DNA from: Deltaproteobacteria bacterium
GTDB lineage: Bacteria > Desulfobacterota > Desulfomonilia > Desulfomonilales > Desulfomonilaceae
Assembly (NCBI GenBank): GCA_021777225.1
Contig: JAJYDQ010000043.1
Span: forward strand, 1 to 33,974
Direction: 5' to 3'
DNA length: 33,974 bases
Shown: one piece after another, positions 10,676-18,883 of the stretch
Numbering within the stretch: the stretch's first letter is position 1
Layout: every line of letters starts with the position of its first letter
Translations under genes and position numbers: made by a program
Notes under the pieces: generated by a model
Seen by the model: only the letters and a program-made list of their open reading frames with translations
The model's database searches: none
What the model was told of the DNA's origin: nothing

Positions 10676-13600
10676 ATGGCAAAAAGGAAGGAAGCCTCAA
10701 TCAAAGAAGCCGTGAAAACTCTTCCTACGGCATCTAAACCTAAGGTTGTCCGCTCAGACGGCGCCATTGAGGAAAAAGATCCTATAGACGAGATCCAGGA
10801 GATCAACGCTTCCAATAGCAATGGTCAAGAAAATATTCCGATAGTTGGCATAGGGGCCTCAGCCGGTGGGCTGGAAGCCTTTAACAAGTTTTTCACTGCA
10901 ATGCCCGTGGACAGCGGTTGCGCCATTGTTCTGGTTCAGCACCTGGACCCGACCCACAAGAGCATGCTCACCGAACTTGTTCAGCGTTACACCACCATGA
11001 ATGTTGTTGAAATTCAGGATGGTATGGATATTAAACCTAACACTGTGTTTGTAATCCCCCCAAACAAGTACGTGGCGATCCTACATGACAAACTTCACTT
11101 GATTGAAACTCCAGCTCCTCCCATTATGAAAACACCGATTGATTTCTTTTTCAGGTCATTGGCTCAAGACCGAAAAGACAAAGCTATTTGCATAGTCCTT
11201 TCCGGAAGCGGGAGCGAAGGCGCTATGGGGTTACGCGCGATAAAGGGCGAGGGCGGCATGGGTATGGTTCAGACTCCTGAATCCTCAAAGTACGACGGAA
11301 TGCCCAAAAGCGCCATAGCGACAAATCTGGCGGATTATGTCCTTGCGCCGGAGGATATGCCCAAAGAGCTTATTTCCTATCTCCAATTTTCATCAAGGAA
11401 AGTACCTCTAATTTCCGCAAAACATTCTGCTGCGGAAATTGATAAGCTTCAAAAAGTGGTTCTTTTGGTTCGTTCTCAAACTGGACAAGATTTTTCCGTA
11501 TTCAAGCCCAACATGGTAATGCGCCGTGTTGAGAGACGCATGGCGATAAATAAAATTGGCGACGCGTCAGACTATGTCCGCTACATGCAACAATATCCAA
11601 CTGAGGCGAAACACCTCCAGAAAGACTTGTTGATAGGTGTCACGAGTTTCTTCCGCAACCCAGAAGCTTTCGACACAGTGAGAGATAAGGCTATTGTGGA
11701 GTTATGCAAAAAAAAGGACCCAAGCAATCCTCTAAGAATTTGGGTCCCTGGTTGCTCCACAGGCGAAGAAGCGTTTTCTCTGGCCATGATTTGCCAGGAG
11801 TGTCTGGCCAAACTCAAGATCAGCATCCAGGTGCAGATTTTCGGCACCGACCTGGATGAAACGGCTATCGGCATAGCTCGTCTCGGTTTGTATCCAAAAA
11901 GTATCGCGGAGGATGTGCCGGTTCAAATACTTAATCGTTATTTCATCCAGGAGGACGGATCATACCGGGTCAGACAAGACACAAGAGACATTATCGTTTT
12001 CGCTGTTCACAATGTGGTAAGTGACCCGCCATTCTCCAGGATTGATCTCATCAGTTGCCGGAATCTTCTCATATACCTGAATCCTGATACCCAGAAAAAA
12101 GTCATTGCTCTGTTCCATTACTCCCTGGCTCGCCAAGGTCTCCTTTTTCTTGGGACTGCGGAAACTGTCGGAGACCAGTCCGCGGATTTTTCAACTGTGG
12201 ACAGAAAATGGAAACTTTACAAGCGCCTGGAATCGGCTAGCCCAGCCAAGACTTTGTTACTGTCTGCTTCAGATCAGCTAGCGGCGGACAATCTTATAAC
12301 CTCACGAGGACAGGAGCCTATGAAGATGAGCAAGAAACCCGGTTTCCGGGAACTAACGGAAAGAATCCTGTTGGAGAGCTTCAGCCCCTGCGCCGTCATA
12401 ATTAGTGAAAAAGGCGAAATCCTTTATGTTCACGGCCGCTCCGGCAAGTACCTCGAAATTGCGCCTGGTGAGGCGAACCTGAACCTGCTGGCGATGGCAA
12501 GAGAGGGTCTGCGGTTCGAGCTTGCGAGCGCAATAAGAAAAGCGGTTACCGAAGACAAGGAAGTCCGCCAGGAAAGACTGAATGTAAAGACAAATGGGGA
12601 CGAGCAAGTAATCAATTTGATAGTGAGACCAGTGTTGGAAGAACCTGCCATCAAAGGATTGCTCATGGTGGTTTTTGAAGACGTTCCAGTTGACAAAACC
12701 ACGAGAAGAAGGAAAAGAAAATCAGCCTCAATTCAGGACGAAGAGTCTCCACACATCCTGAAATTGGAGCAGGAACTTCAAACAGCGAAGGAATATCTCC
12801 AGAACGTCCTCTCAGAAAAAGAGGCATACAATGAGGAACTCAGGTCTCTCACCGAAGAATTCCAGTCGTCCAATGAGGAACTGCAATCCACCAACGAGGA
12901 GCTGTTGACCTCTAAAGAAGAACTGCAATCCGTAAACGAAGAGCTGATCACTGTTAATGCAGAACTTGAGCAAAAGATAGATGAGTCTACCCGAGAGGTC
13001 AACGACATGCAGAATCTGCTGGCCTCCACCGGAATTGGGACGCTATACCTGGATAGCGATCTGAATATTCGTCGTTTTACGCCGGCCATGGTTGAATTCA
13101 TGAATCTCATAAAGACAGATGTAGGCCGCCCTGTCAGCCATGTCGTGTCAAAAACCCATTATGACAGACTGTTTGAAGACGCGACAGAAGTTCTACGGAC
13201 CCTTGCGCCCAGACAAATGGAAATTCAAACAAAGGATAATAAATGGTACACAATTCGTATAGGGCCGTACAGGACCTCTGATAATGTAATAGACGGCGTA
13301 GTGGTGACTTTCAATGATGTCACGAAACTCAAGGTTATCGAAGGCCGGGCCCTAGCGGCTCAGAAATTTGCTGAAAGCGTTGTAGACACAGTACGTACTC
13401 CCTTGATGGTGTTGGACACTAATTTGAAGATATTGTCAGCGAATTTTGCTTTTTACCATAAATTCATGACTGCAAAGGAAGCGATAGTGGGCAGGTCGCT
13501 GTTTGAGCTTGATAGTAAGGCATGGGACATTCCGGAACTTAGGAATTTGTTGGAAAAGATTGTGCCAGAAAAGAAAGCCATTGATGACTTTATTGTCGAG

Positions 13601-13726
13601 CATGACTTCGGAAAAACAGGCACACGAAAACTTGTGCTAAATGCTCGACAAGTATCGGATGTCAACGAGGAAAAGGAGATGATTCTCGTCTCGTTTGAGG
13701 ATCTTTCCAAAGATGAGAACAAATGA
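10676..13726 (+). CDS. CheB-CheR fusion with PAS domains
   Basis: A 1016-residue fusion of a chemotaxis-type methylesterase, a methyltransferase and PAS modules. The CheB part (about 53-235) has GASAGGLEA (Ser62) and VQHLDP (His89); the third catalytic position reads SGSGSEG with Glu181 where the usual motif is SGTGSDG. The CheR part (about 260-520) shows VMRRVERRM, GVTSFFRN, the SAM motif GCSTGEEAFSLA (from Cys360), FGTDLD and ISCRNLLIYL. A PAS-like domain (about 561-671), a coiled coil of repeated S/T-NEEL units (about 700-778), and two more PAS domains (about 781-891 and 895-1014) follow. There is no kinase domain at the C-terminus. It lies 22 bases after the kinase and has an AGGAG site. 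No receptor, CheA or CheW is nearby, so its substrate is unknown and a non-chemotaxis role is likely. Confidence 0.93.
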   Translation: MAKRKEASIKEAVKTLPTASKPKVVRSDGAIEEKDPIDEIQEINASNSNGQENIPIVGIGASAGGLEAFNKFFTAMPVDSGCAIVLVQHLDPTHKSMLTELVQRYTTMNVVEIQDGMDIKPNTVFVIPPNKYVAILHDKLHLIETPAPPIMKTPIDFFFRSLAQDRKDKAICIVLSGSGSEGAMGLRAIKGEGGMGMVQTPESSKYDGMPKSAIATNLADYVLAPEDMPKELISYLQFSSRKVPLISAKHSAAEIDKLQKVVLLVRSQTGQDFSVFKPNMVMRRVERRMAINKIGDASDYVRYMQQYPTEAKHLQKDLLIGVTSFFRNPEAFDTVRDKAIVELCKKKDPSNPLRIWVPGCSTGEEAFSLAMICQECLAKLKISIQVQIFGTDLDETAIGIARLGLYPKSIAEDVPVQILNRYFIQEDGSYRVRQDTRDIIVFAVHNVVSDPPFSRIDLISCRNLLIYLNPDTQKKVIALFHYSLARQGLLFLGTAETVGDQSADFSTVDRKWKLYKRLESASPAKTLLLSASDQLAADNLITSRGQEPMKMSKKPGFRELTERILLESFSPCAVIISEKGEILYVHGRSGKYLEIAPGEANLNLLAMAREGLRFELASAIRKAVTEDKEVRQERLNVKTNGDEQVINLIVRPVLEEPAIKGLLMVVFEDVPVDKTTRRRKRKSASIQDEESPHILKLEQELQTAKEYLQNVLSEKEAYNEELRSLTEEFQSSNEELQSTNEELLTSKEELQSVNEELITVNAELEQKIDESTREVNDMQNLLASTGIGTLYLDSDLNIRRFTPAMVEFMNLIKTDVGRPVSHVVSKTHYDRLFEDATEVLRTLAPRQMEIQTKDNKWYTIRIGPYRTSDNVIDGVVVTFNDVTKLKVIEGRALAAQKFAESVVDTVRTPLMVLDTNLKILSANFAFYHKFMTAKEAIVGRSLFELDSKAWDIPELRNLLEKIVPEKKAIDDFIVEHDFGKTGTRKLVLNARQVSDVNEEKEMILVSFEDLSKDENK

Positions 13727-13765
13727 CGGAGGCCCCGGACAAGGGATCACTGTTGGGAGGACGTC

Positions 13766-14575
13766 GTGGATAATAAGGATAATTCTGTAGATGATATGAG
13801 AAGGGGGGCCGAAGCCATAGTAAACGAGAAGCTTGCGGCTCTTTCTGATACTCCTAGATTATCCTCCGAAGAATTGACAAGCCTTGTTCACGAGCTGCAG
13901 GTTCACCAGGTTCAACTGGAAATGCAGAACGAGGCGCTACGTGAAGCTCAACTTGCTTTACAAATGGCGCACGACAAGTACATTGAACTTTATGACTATG
14001 CTCCCGTAGGCTACCTTACGGTCGACAACCGAGGGATTATTCACAAAGCGAATCTCGCATCTACCCATTTGTTGGGAGTGGACAGGATGTTACTCATTGG
14101 AAACCCCATCTCTCGTTTTGTCTTCAAAGACGATTCGGATAGTTTTTATTCCAAGTTCCAACAAATTTTCGCGACGCACGAAAAACTAATATGCGAACTC
14201 AGATTCATCAGGCATAACGGCGGTGAGTTTTATGCTCAAGTGGACGGCATGGCGGTAGAGGACAAAGAAGGGCGTTCTACCTTTGCGCGATTAATAGTAT
14301 CGGACATCACGGAGCGTAAGCGTATAGAAGAGGAAAAAGAGCGCCTGATACTCGAGCTTCAGAACGCTCTTGCTCAAGTGAAGAAGCTCAGTGGATTTAT
14401 TCCCATTTGCGCTTCCTGTAAGAAGATACGCGATGACAAGGGCTATTGGCGCCAGGTCGAAGAATACATAAGGGATCACTCGGAGGCCCTATTCAGCCAT
14501 AGTATGTGTCCTGACTGTATGAAAAAATTGTATCCAGAGATTGCTAATAATGTTCTTGGCAAGCTGGAAAAATGA
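13766..14575 (+). CDS. PAS protein with Cys-rich C-terminal module
   Basis: A 269-residue soluble protein. Residues about 40-80 form the helix VHELQVHQVQLEMQNEAL, followed by a PAS domain to about 190 ending in the usual DITERKR. A short coiled coil leads to a C-terminal module that begins SGFIPICASCKKIRDDKGYW and ends HSMCPDCMKKLYPE, with two CxxC pairs that could bind a metal. This tail is common at the end of PAS proteins in Desulfobacterota and related bacteria; no function is established as far as I know. There is no kinase, cyclase or DNA-binding domain. Its N-terminal half is a paralogue of that of the kinase at 8527. GTG is chosen as start because GGGAGGAC lies just upstream. It follows the CheB-CheR gene by 39 bases and probably completes that operon. 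Confidence 0.85.
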   Translation: MDNKDNSVDDMRRGAEAIVNEKLAALSDTPRLSSEELTSLVHELQVHQVQLEMQNEALREAQLALQMAHDKYIELYDYAPVGYLTVDNRGIIHKANLASTHLLGVDRMLLIGNPISRFVFKDDSDSFYSKFQQIFATHEKLICELRFIRHNGGEFYAQVDGMAVEDKEGRSTFARLIVSDITERKRIEEEKERLILELQNALAQVKKLSGFIPICASCKKIRDDKGYWRQVEEYIRDHSEALFSHSMCPDCMKKLYPEIANNVLGKLEK

Positions 14576-14608
14576 GAGAAGAAAAAGACTGAACCTATAA
14601 ATAAGCTT

Positions 14609-15592
14609 TTACAACCATCCTTCCTTTTTGTACCAATCAAAAGTTTTCTTTAAATTGTCTCTTAATGAATTTTGCGGGGCCCAGCCAAAATCGTTGCGGG
14701 CTCGTTCAGACGAACAAACCCAGAACCACTGATCCATTTCGTCTATTTTTTCCGTACGAAACAAAAAAGGTTTGCCTAAGAACTTACCAAGAATATCAGC
14801 CCCAAGACCCCACGACCTGAGAATGAACGCTGGTATAGGTAAGATGAATACACGAACCCCCATTACATTAGCGATCTCCCATATGAAATCGCGCCATACC
14901 ACTGGTTCCGGGTCTGTAATAAAATAGGTCCCTCGAATGCTACGCTCTGAAAAAGCCGCTGTCTTAATGCCTCTTACAAGGTCTTCCACGAAGATGACGC
15001 TGACTTTACGATCTTTACCAATCAAACAAGGGGCTATTCGATACTTACATGATTTGAATACTCCCAGCACGTCAATGTCGCGAGGGCCAAAAACAGTTGA
15101 AGGTCTTATTATAACGTAGGGAATATGACTACCATACTCTCTTACAAGGGTTTCCGCTTCTATTTTGGAACGTCCATAGAGGGAAACAGGATTTGGTGGG
15201 TCATGTTCGGTAATACACGAATCAGGACCCGACGCGGGACCACTAACTGCTTGGGAACTTACAAACACGAATCGTTTGAAGAATTTTAAGTCAACTTTGT
15301 TTAGAACGAGATCTAAAAAATGTTTTGTCAGGTCTACATTGGAGACTCGATATCCATTGTAATCCAGGGCTCTGGTCACTCCAGCCAGATGGAACACATA
15401 ATCGAGTTTATTGTTTTCAGCTAATTCATATTCAAGATTTTCGAAGGTTATGACTCGTGCTTCAATAGGTTTTAAATAACGCAGTCGATTAGTGTCTCTA
15501 ACCGGACAGAGTACTTCAAAACCATTGTCCAAAAGGGATTCAGTCAAGTGGCTCCCTATAAAGCCGGTAGCGCCTGTAACTACACACCGCAT
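14609..15592 (-). CDS. NAD(P)-dependent sugar epimerase/dehydratase family protein
   Basis: An extended short-chain dehydrogenase of 327 residues. The Rossmann motif GATGFIG starts at residue 7, the HLAGVT strand follows, and the catalytic YGRSK (Tyr-x-x-x-Lys) comes after the serine segment FVSSQAVSG. A later IRPSTVFGPRD and the C-terminal GWAPQNSLRDNLKKTFDWY are typical of nucleotide-sugar epimerases. Substrate cannot be assigned; UDP-glucose 4-epimerase-like, dTDP-sugar or sterol-dehydrogenase-like branches remain possible. It converges on the signalling cluster with only 33 bases between stops, and no glycan-synthesis genes are adjacent. The ribosome-binding site is weak (TTGGAAATACA before ATG). 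Confidence 0.87.
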   Translation of the reverse strand: MRCVVTGATGFIGSHLTESLLDNGFEVLCPVRDTNRLRYLKPIEARVITFENLEYELAENNKLDYVFHLAGVTRALDYNGYRVSNVDLTKHFLDLVLNKVDLKFFKRFVFVSSQAVSGPASGPDSCITEHDPPNPVSLYGRSKIEAETLVREYGSHIPYVIIRPSTVFGPRDIDVLGVFKSCKYRIAPCLIGKDRKVSVIFVEDLVRGIKTAAFSERSIRGTYFITDPEPVVWRDFIWEIANVMGVRVFILPIPAFILRSWGLGADILGKFLGKPFLFRTEKIDEMDQWFWVCSSERARNDFGWAPQNSLRDNLKKTFDWYKKEGWL

Positions 15593-16053
15593 TGTGTATT
15601 TCCAATCAATGATATAGTTATGATTTTATATGCAACTATCATAGAATTTGTTAAATTTACTTGAGAAAGAACTGAACATGATCTGAATTATTTTCCAACA
15701 AAACACTGGCGCTGACTGTAACTTGAGTCAGAATTTTACTAGTCTAGAGACGCGTCTGTTCCACATCAAAAACATTGAGCTAATTTTTATACCCTAAAAC
15801 GCACGCGACACGGCGAACAATATGCATTTGTCAGGAGCCATAAACAAATATCCGCAAAATAAACGAGCTAGTTTTTGAAAGACGCAACAAACTGAAAATG
15901 GTCCTATTTGCATTAGGCAGTGACCATCATATGGTACGTTTTCCGGATAATGTGTCAAACTGACTCAAAATTGCTTGACTGCGTACGAACACTGAAATAA
16001 AATTGTACGATTATGGATCAATCATCCCTCGATTATTGGAGGCTCTAAAATAA
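15593..16053. other. Divergent intergenic region before the rpsP operon
   Basis: A 461-base AT-rich gap with no credible frame. It holds the rpsP promoter (listed separately). An imperfect dyad, CTGACT and AGTCAG separated by 8 bases, lies near 15713-15732; its role is unknown. No promoter for the epimerase gene stood out, and no RNA gene was recognised. Confidence 0.55.
15975..16003 (+). promoter_or_regulatory. Promoter of the rpsP translation operon
   Basis: TTGACT (15975-15980) and TAAAAT (15998-16003) are separated by 17 bases, a near-consensus sigma-70 promoter. Transcription would begin near 16010, about 45 bases before rpsP, whose ribosome-binding site is TTGGAGG. Confidence 0.7.
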
Positions 16054-16308
16054 ATGGCTGTTAAAATCAGACTGTCACGACATGGCTCAAAAAAAAGACC
16101 ATTTTACAGGATTGTAGTCACCGACTCAATTTATCCCAGAGATGGCCGTTTCCTTGAAACTCTCGGAACATACGACCCAAGCAACAAGATTAGTGGTATC
16201 AACCTGAAGAAAGATGCCATAGAAGAGTGGATTAGCAAAGGCGCGCAAGTTACGGACACCGTAAAGAGGCTAATTAAAAACGTCAACCGGCCAACTCCGG
16301 CAGTGTAA
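16054..16308 (+). CDS. rpsP: Small-subunit ribosomal protein bS16
   Basis: A component of the 30S subunit needed for its assembly. The 84-residue sequence begins [22 protein letters not shown] and contains [14 protein letters not shown], both standard bS16 features. It opens the classic rpsP-khpA-rimM-trmD-rplS-rnhB order. The start ATG is preceded by TTGGAGG with a slightly long spacing. The promoter lies about 50 bases upstream. Confidence 0.98.
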   Translation: MAVKIRLSRHGSKKRPFYRIVVTDSIYPRDGRFLETLGTYDPSNKISGINLKKDAIEEWISKGAQVTDTVKRLIKNVNRPTPAV

Positions 16309-16375
16309 CCCGTTCAGCCAGCCCATTTTATAGTTTTACCTAGAGGAAAAATTATTTTGTTCCATGAGGTTTAGC

Positions 16376-16606
16376 ATGAGAGAACTAGTTGAATTCATGG
16401 TGAAAACTATGGTTGAGCATCCAGATGAGGTAAAAGTGTCTGAGAAAGACGAAGAAATGGGTTTAATCCTGGAATTGAAAGTTGCGCCTACTGACCTGGG
16501 ACGAATAATCGGTAAGCATGGCCGTACAGCCAAAGCCATTAGAACTGTGCTAAATTCGGCGTCTACCAAGAGAAAACAGAAAGTTTCATTGGAAATTTTG
16601 GAATAA
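16376..16606 (+). CDS. khpA: KH-domain RNA-binding protein KhpA
   Basis: A small single-KH RNA-binding protein of the KhpA/YlqC family. The KH signature GRIIGKHGRTAKAIRTVL is complete, and MRELVEFMVKTMVEHPDEV is the normal N-terminus. I chose ATG 16376 (76 residues, the family's length) because GAGG lies 6 bases before it. An in-frame ATG at 16364 would add MRFS, but its nearest Shine-Dalgarno (AGAGGA near 16341) is too far away. In Gram-positives KhpA pairs with KhpB; no khpB is in the window. It sits between rpsP and rimM as in most bacteria with this operon. Confidence 0.94.
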   Translation: MRELVEFMVKTMVEHPDEVKVSEKDEEMGLILELKVAPTDLGRIIGKHGRTAKAIRTVLNSASTKRKQKVSLEILE

Positions 16607-16647
16607 TCAAAAAGCTACTGGAGAATCCTGGAAATTTCTATCGATGA

Positions 16648-17154
16648 ATGAGCGCTGATCAATTAATTGTTGTAGGTAAGGCCTTAAAGCCGGTTGGATT
16701 AAAAGGTGAACTGAAAATATACCCATACACGGAATCGCCCGAAATTTTCAAAAACTTTCCTTTTCTTTTTTTCGAAAATGATTGTTTTGAAGTAGACAAA
16801 GTTCGCGATAATAAAAATTTGGTAGCTGTATTTCTTAAAGGTATAGACAGTTTTGAAAGCGCTAAAAAATTATGTGGTAGGTTGGTTAGAGTTTCAGCGG
16901 ATTTCTTTCCAGATAAAGCTGATGATGAATATTACTGGTTTGAACTGACAGGATTGACAGTTTACGATATGCAGGGAAGACAACTCGGCATTGTTAAATC
17001 TTTGCTGAGAACATCTGCGCATGATATCCTTCAGGTTCAGACCGAAACTAAAGAGATACTTGTTCCTTTGATTGACGAAATCGTCAAGACAATTGACGTG
17101 AAGGGAAATCAGATAATTGTGGATCTCTTGACCGGCATGGGTCCAGATGATTGA
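16648..17154 (+). CDS. rimM: Ribosome maturation factor RimM
   Basis: Factor for late maturation of the 30S head, acting through uS19. The N-terminal RimM domain shows [18 protein letters not shown] and the C-terminal PRC-barrel shows [27 protein letters not shown] and [11 protein letters not shown]. The 168-residue length is typical. The start ATG at 16648 has a weak ribosome-binding site. Its last 8 bases overlap the start of trmD, so the two are translationally coupled. Confidence 0.95.
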   Translation: MSADQLIVVGKALKPVGLKGELKIYPYTESPEIFKNFPFLFFENDCFEVDKVRDNKNLVAVFLKGIDSFESAKKLCGRLVRVSADFFPDKADDEYYWFELTGLTVYDMQGRQLGIVKSLLRTSAHDILQVQTETKEILVPLIDEIVKTIDVKGNQIIVDLLTGMGPDD

Positions 17155-17884
17155 CATCCAGATATTAACGATTTTCCCATATATTTTTGATTCTTTTTTA
17201 GCGTACGGAAATCCGGCTAGGGCCATTCAAATGGGTCTGGCAAGAATTCAGGCAATTGATCTTAGACAATTTGCGGATGACGCCAGAAGGACCACTGACG
17301 ATTACCCCTATGGTGGTGGTACCGGTATGATAATGAAACCGGAACCTATCGTACGAGGTATACGCTACGTCCAAAATTCAACAAAAGAAGCTCACGTAAT
17401 CCTGTTAACACCACAGGGCAGACAACTGAGTCAGGAGATCGTAGAAGAATTATCCAGCAAAAACTCTTTGCTTTTAATTTGCGGTCGTTACGAAGGTATT
17501 GACGAGAGAGTAAGATATTTCGTAAGTGATGAAATTTCAGTAGGTGATTATGTGTTGTCGGGTGGTGAAACGGCTGCGACAGTTTTAGTGGACGCAATTA
17601 TCCGATTGATCCCTGGAGTGCTGGGTTCTGATAGTCGAATCGGCGGAGAGTCATTTTATGACGGTCTCCTGGAGTACCCTCAATATACGAGGCCCCGGGA
17701 ATTTGAAGGATTTGAAGTGCCTAATGTCCTGTTAGAGGGACATCATGAAAAAATTCGTCTCTGGAGACGAAAAATGTCTCTAATGAGAACCATGGAGCAT
17801 CGGCCGGACTTGGTAGCATCCATAAAGGCCGACGCCGAAATGAAACGGATAATAGAGGAAATTGAATTAGAATCAACGGCTTAA
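17147..17884 (+). CDS. trmD: tRNA (guanine(37)-N1)-methyltransferase
   Basis: SPOUT-class methyltransferase that makes m1G37 in tRNAs reading CNN codons and prevents +1 frameshifting. The trefoil-knot SAM site is visible: [31 protein letters not shown] and [11 protein letters not shown], followed by the family's [16 protein letters not shown]. The 245-residue length is normal. The start overlaps the end of rimM by 8 bases (ATGATTGA). Confidence 0.98.
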   Translation: MIDIQILTIFPYIFDSFLAYGNPARAIQMGLARIQAIDLRQFADDARRTTDDYPYGGGTGMIMKPEPIVRGIRYVQNSTKEAHVILLTPQGRQLSQEIVEELSSKNSLLLICGRYEGIDERVRYFVSDEISVGDYVLSGGETAATVLVDAIIRLIPGVLGSDSRIGGESFYDGLLEYPQYTRPREFEGFEVPNVLLEGHHEKIRLWRRKMSLMRTMEHRPDLVASIKADAEMKRIIEEIELESTA

Positions 17885-17896
17885 GTGGAGTGAGTT

Positions 17897-18247
17897 ATGA
17901 ATATTTTGGAACAGTTGCAAAAGGAACAAATTCGCATGGACGTTCCAGACTTCAGGTCTGGTGACACCGTAAAAGTTCATGTTCGAATTGTAGAAGGTAA
18001 CCGGGAAAGAATTCAGGTCTTTGAGGGTGTAATTATAGGAATAAACAGAAAAGGCGCCGGTTCAAGCTTTACTGTGCGAAAAGTCTCGTATGGAATTGGT
18101 GTTGAACGAGTTTTCCCTCATGATTCCCCTTTAATTGACAAAGTCGAATTGGTAAGCCGAGGGAAAGTCCGACGATCAAAAATTTATTATATTAGAAAAC
18201 TTAGAGGTAAGGCAGCGAGGATTAAAGAAAAAATTGCAAGTCTTTAA
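17897..18247 (+). CDS. rplS: Large-subunit ribosomal protein bL19
   Basis: 50S protein at the subunit interface. The 116 residues contain the family pattern [41 protein letters not shown] and [13 protein letters not shown], ending [18 protein letters not shown]. The start ATG follows GTGGAGTG and lies 12 bases after trmD. Confidence 0.98.
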   Translation: MNILEQLQKEQIRMDVPDFRSGDTVKVHVRIVEGNRERIQVFEGVIIGINRKGAGSSFTVRKVSYGIGVERVFPHDSPLIDKVELVSRGKVRRSKIYYIRKLRGKAARIKEKIASL

Positions 18248-18256
18248 TTTGTAGGA

Positions 18257-18883
18257 ATGCCGCCTGATAATAAATACGAATGTGAAGGTTACGCGTCAGG
18301 CGTTAAAAAAATTGCCGGTATAGATGAAGCGGGCCGTGGACCACTGGCAGGACCAGTGGTAGCGGCCGCTGTAATTTTAAAAGCTGATTCAAACATACCA
18401 GGCCTCAATGATTCAAAGCTTCTTACCCCAAGGCAACGAGAAAAACTTTTTTATGAAATCAAACAACAAGCCCGATGTGTGAACGTAAGTATAGTCTCTT
18501 CTGAAACAATTGATTCGATAAATATTCTTCAAGCGACACGATTGGCAATGACAAATGCGGTTCAGGGACTGGAGTTTGAGCCTGAGTTGCTGTTAATTGA
18601 TGGTCCTATATCCCTTGATTTGAATATCACCCAAATCCCGATTATTAAAGGTGATAGATTATGTGTTTCAATAGCTGCGGCTAGTGTGATGGCGAAAGTA
18701 ACACGTGACTTGATAATGCTGAAATTACACGAAAAGTTTCCTGAATATCGATTCGACAAAAATAAAGGTTATGGAACTAAAGAACATAGACTTGCCATTT
18801 TAAAACATGGACCTTGTATGGCTCATAGAAAAAGTTTCGGACAGGCGAAAAGATTCTTTCAGGAAAATTTGTTCGGATATTAA
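18257..18883 (+). CDS. rnhB: Ribonuclease HII
   Basis: Removes RNA from RNA-DNA hybrids, including single ribonucleotides in DNA. Active-site acids are visible: Asp23 and Glu24 in GIDEAGRGPLAGPVVAA, Asp115 in LLLIDG and Asp151 in ASVMAKVTRD. NKGYGTKEH is the usual late motif. The 208-residue length is normal. The start ATG is only 9 bases after the rplS stop and its GTAGG is too close for a good ribosome-binding site, so it may depend on coupling to rplS. The stop overlaps the stop of the opposite-strand AsmA-like gene by 3-4 bases, leaving no space for a terminator between them. Confidence 0.96.
   Translation: MPPDNKYECEGYASGVKKIAGIDEAGRGPLAGPVVAAAVILKADSNIPGLNDSKLLTPRQREKLFYEIKQQARCVNVSIVSSETIDSINILQATRLAMTNAVQGLEFEPELLLIDGPISLDLNITQIPIIKGDRLCVSIAAASVMAKVTRDLIMLKLHEKFPEYRFDKNKGYGTKEHRLAILKHGPCMAHRKSFGQAKRFFQENLFGY

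Noticed and set aside
12778-13110. Minus-strand Ser-rich frame opposite the CheB-CheR gene.
   Set aside because: It is antisense to the repeated NEEL coiled coil and has no ribosome-binding site.
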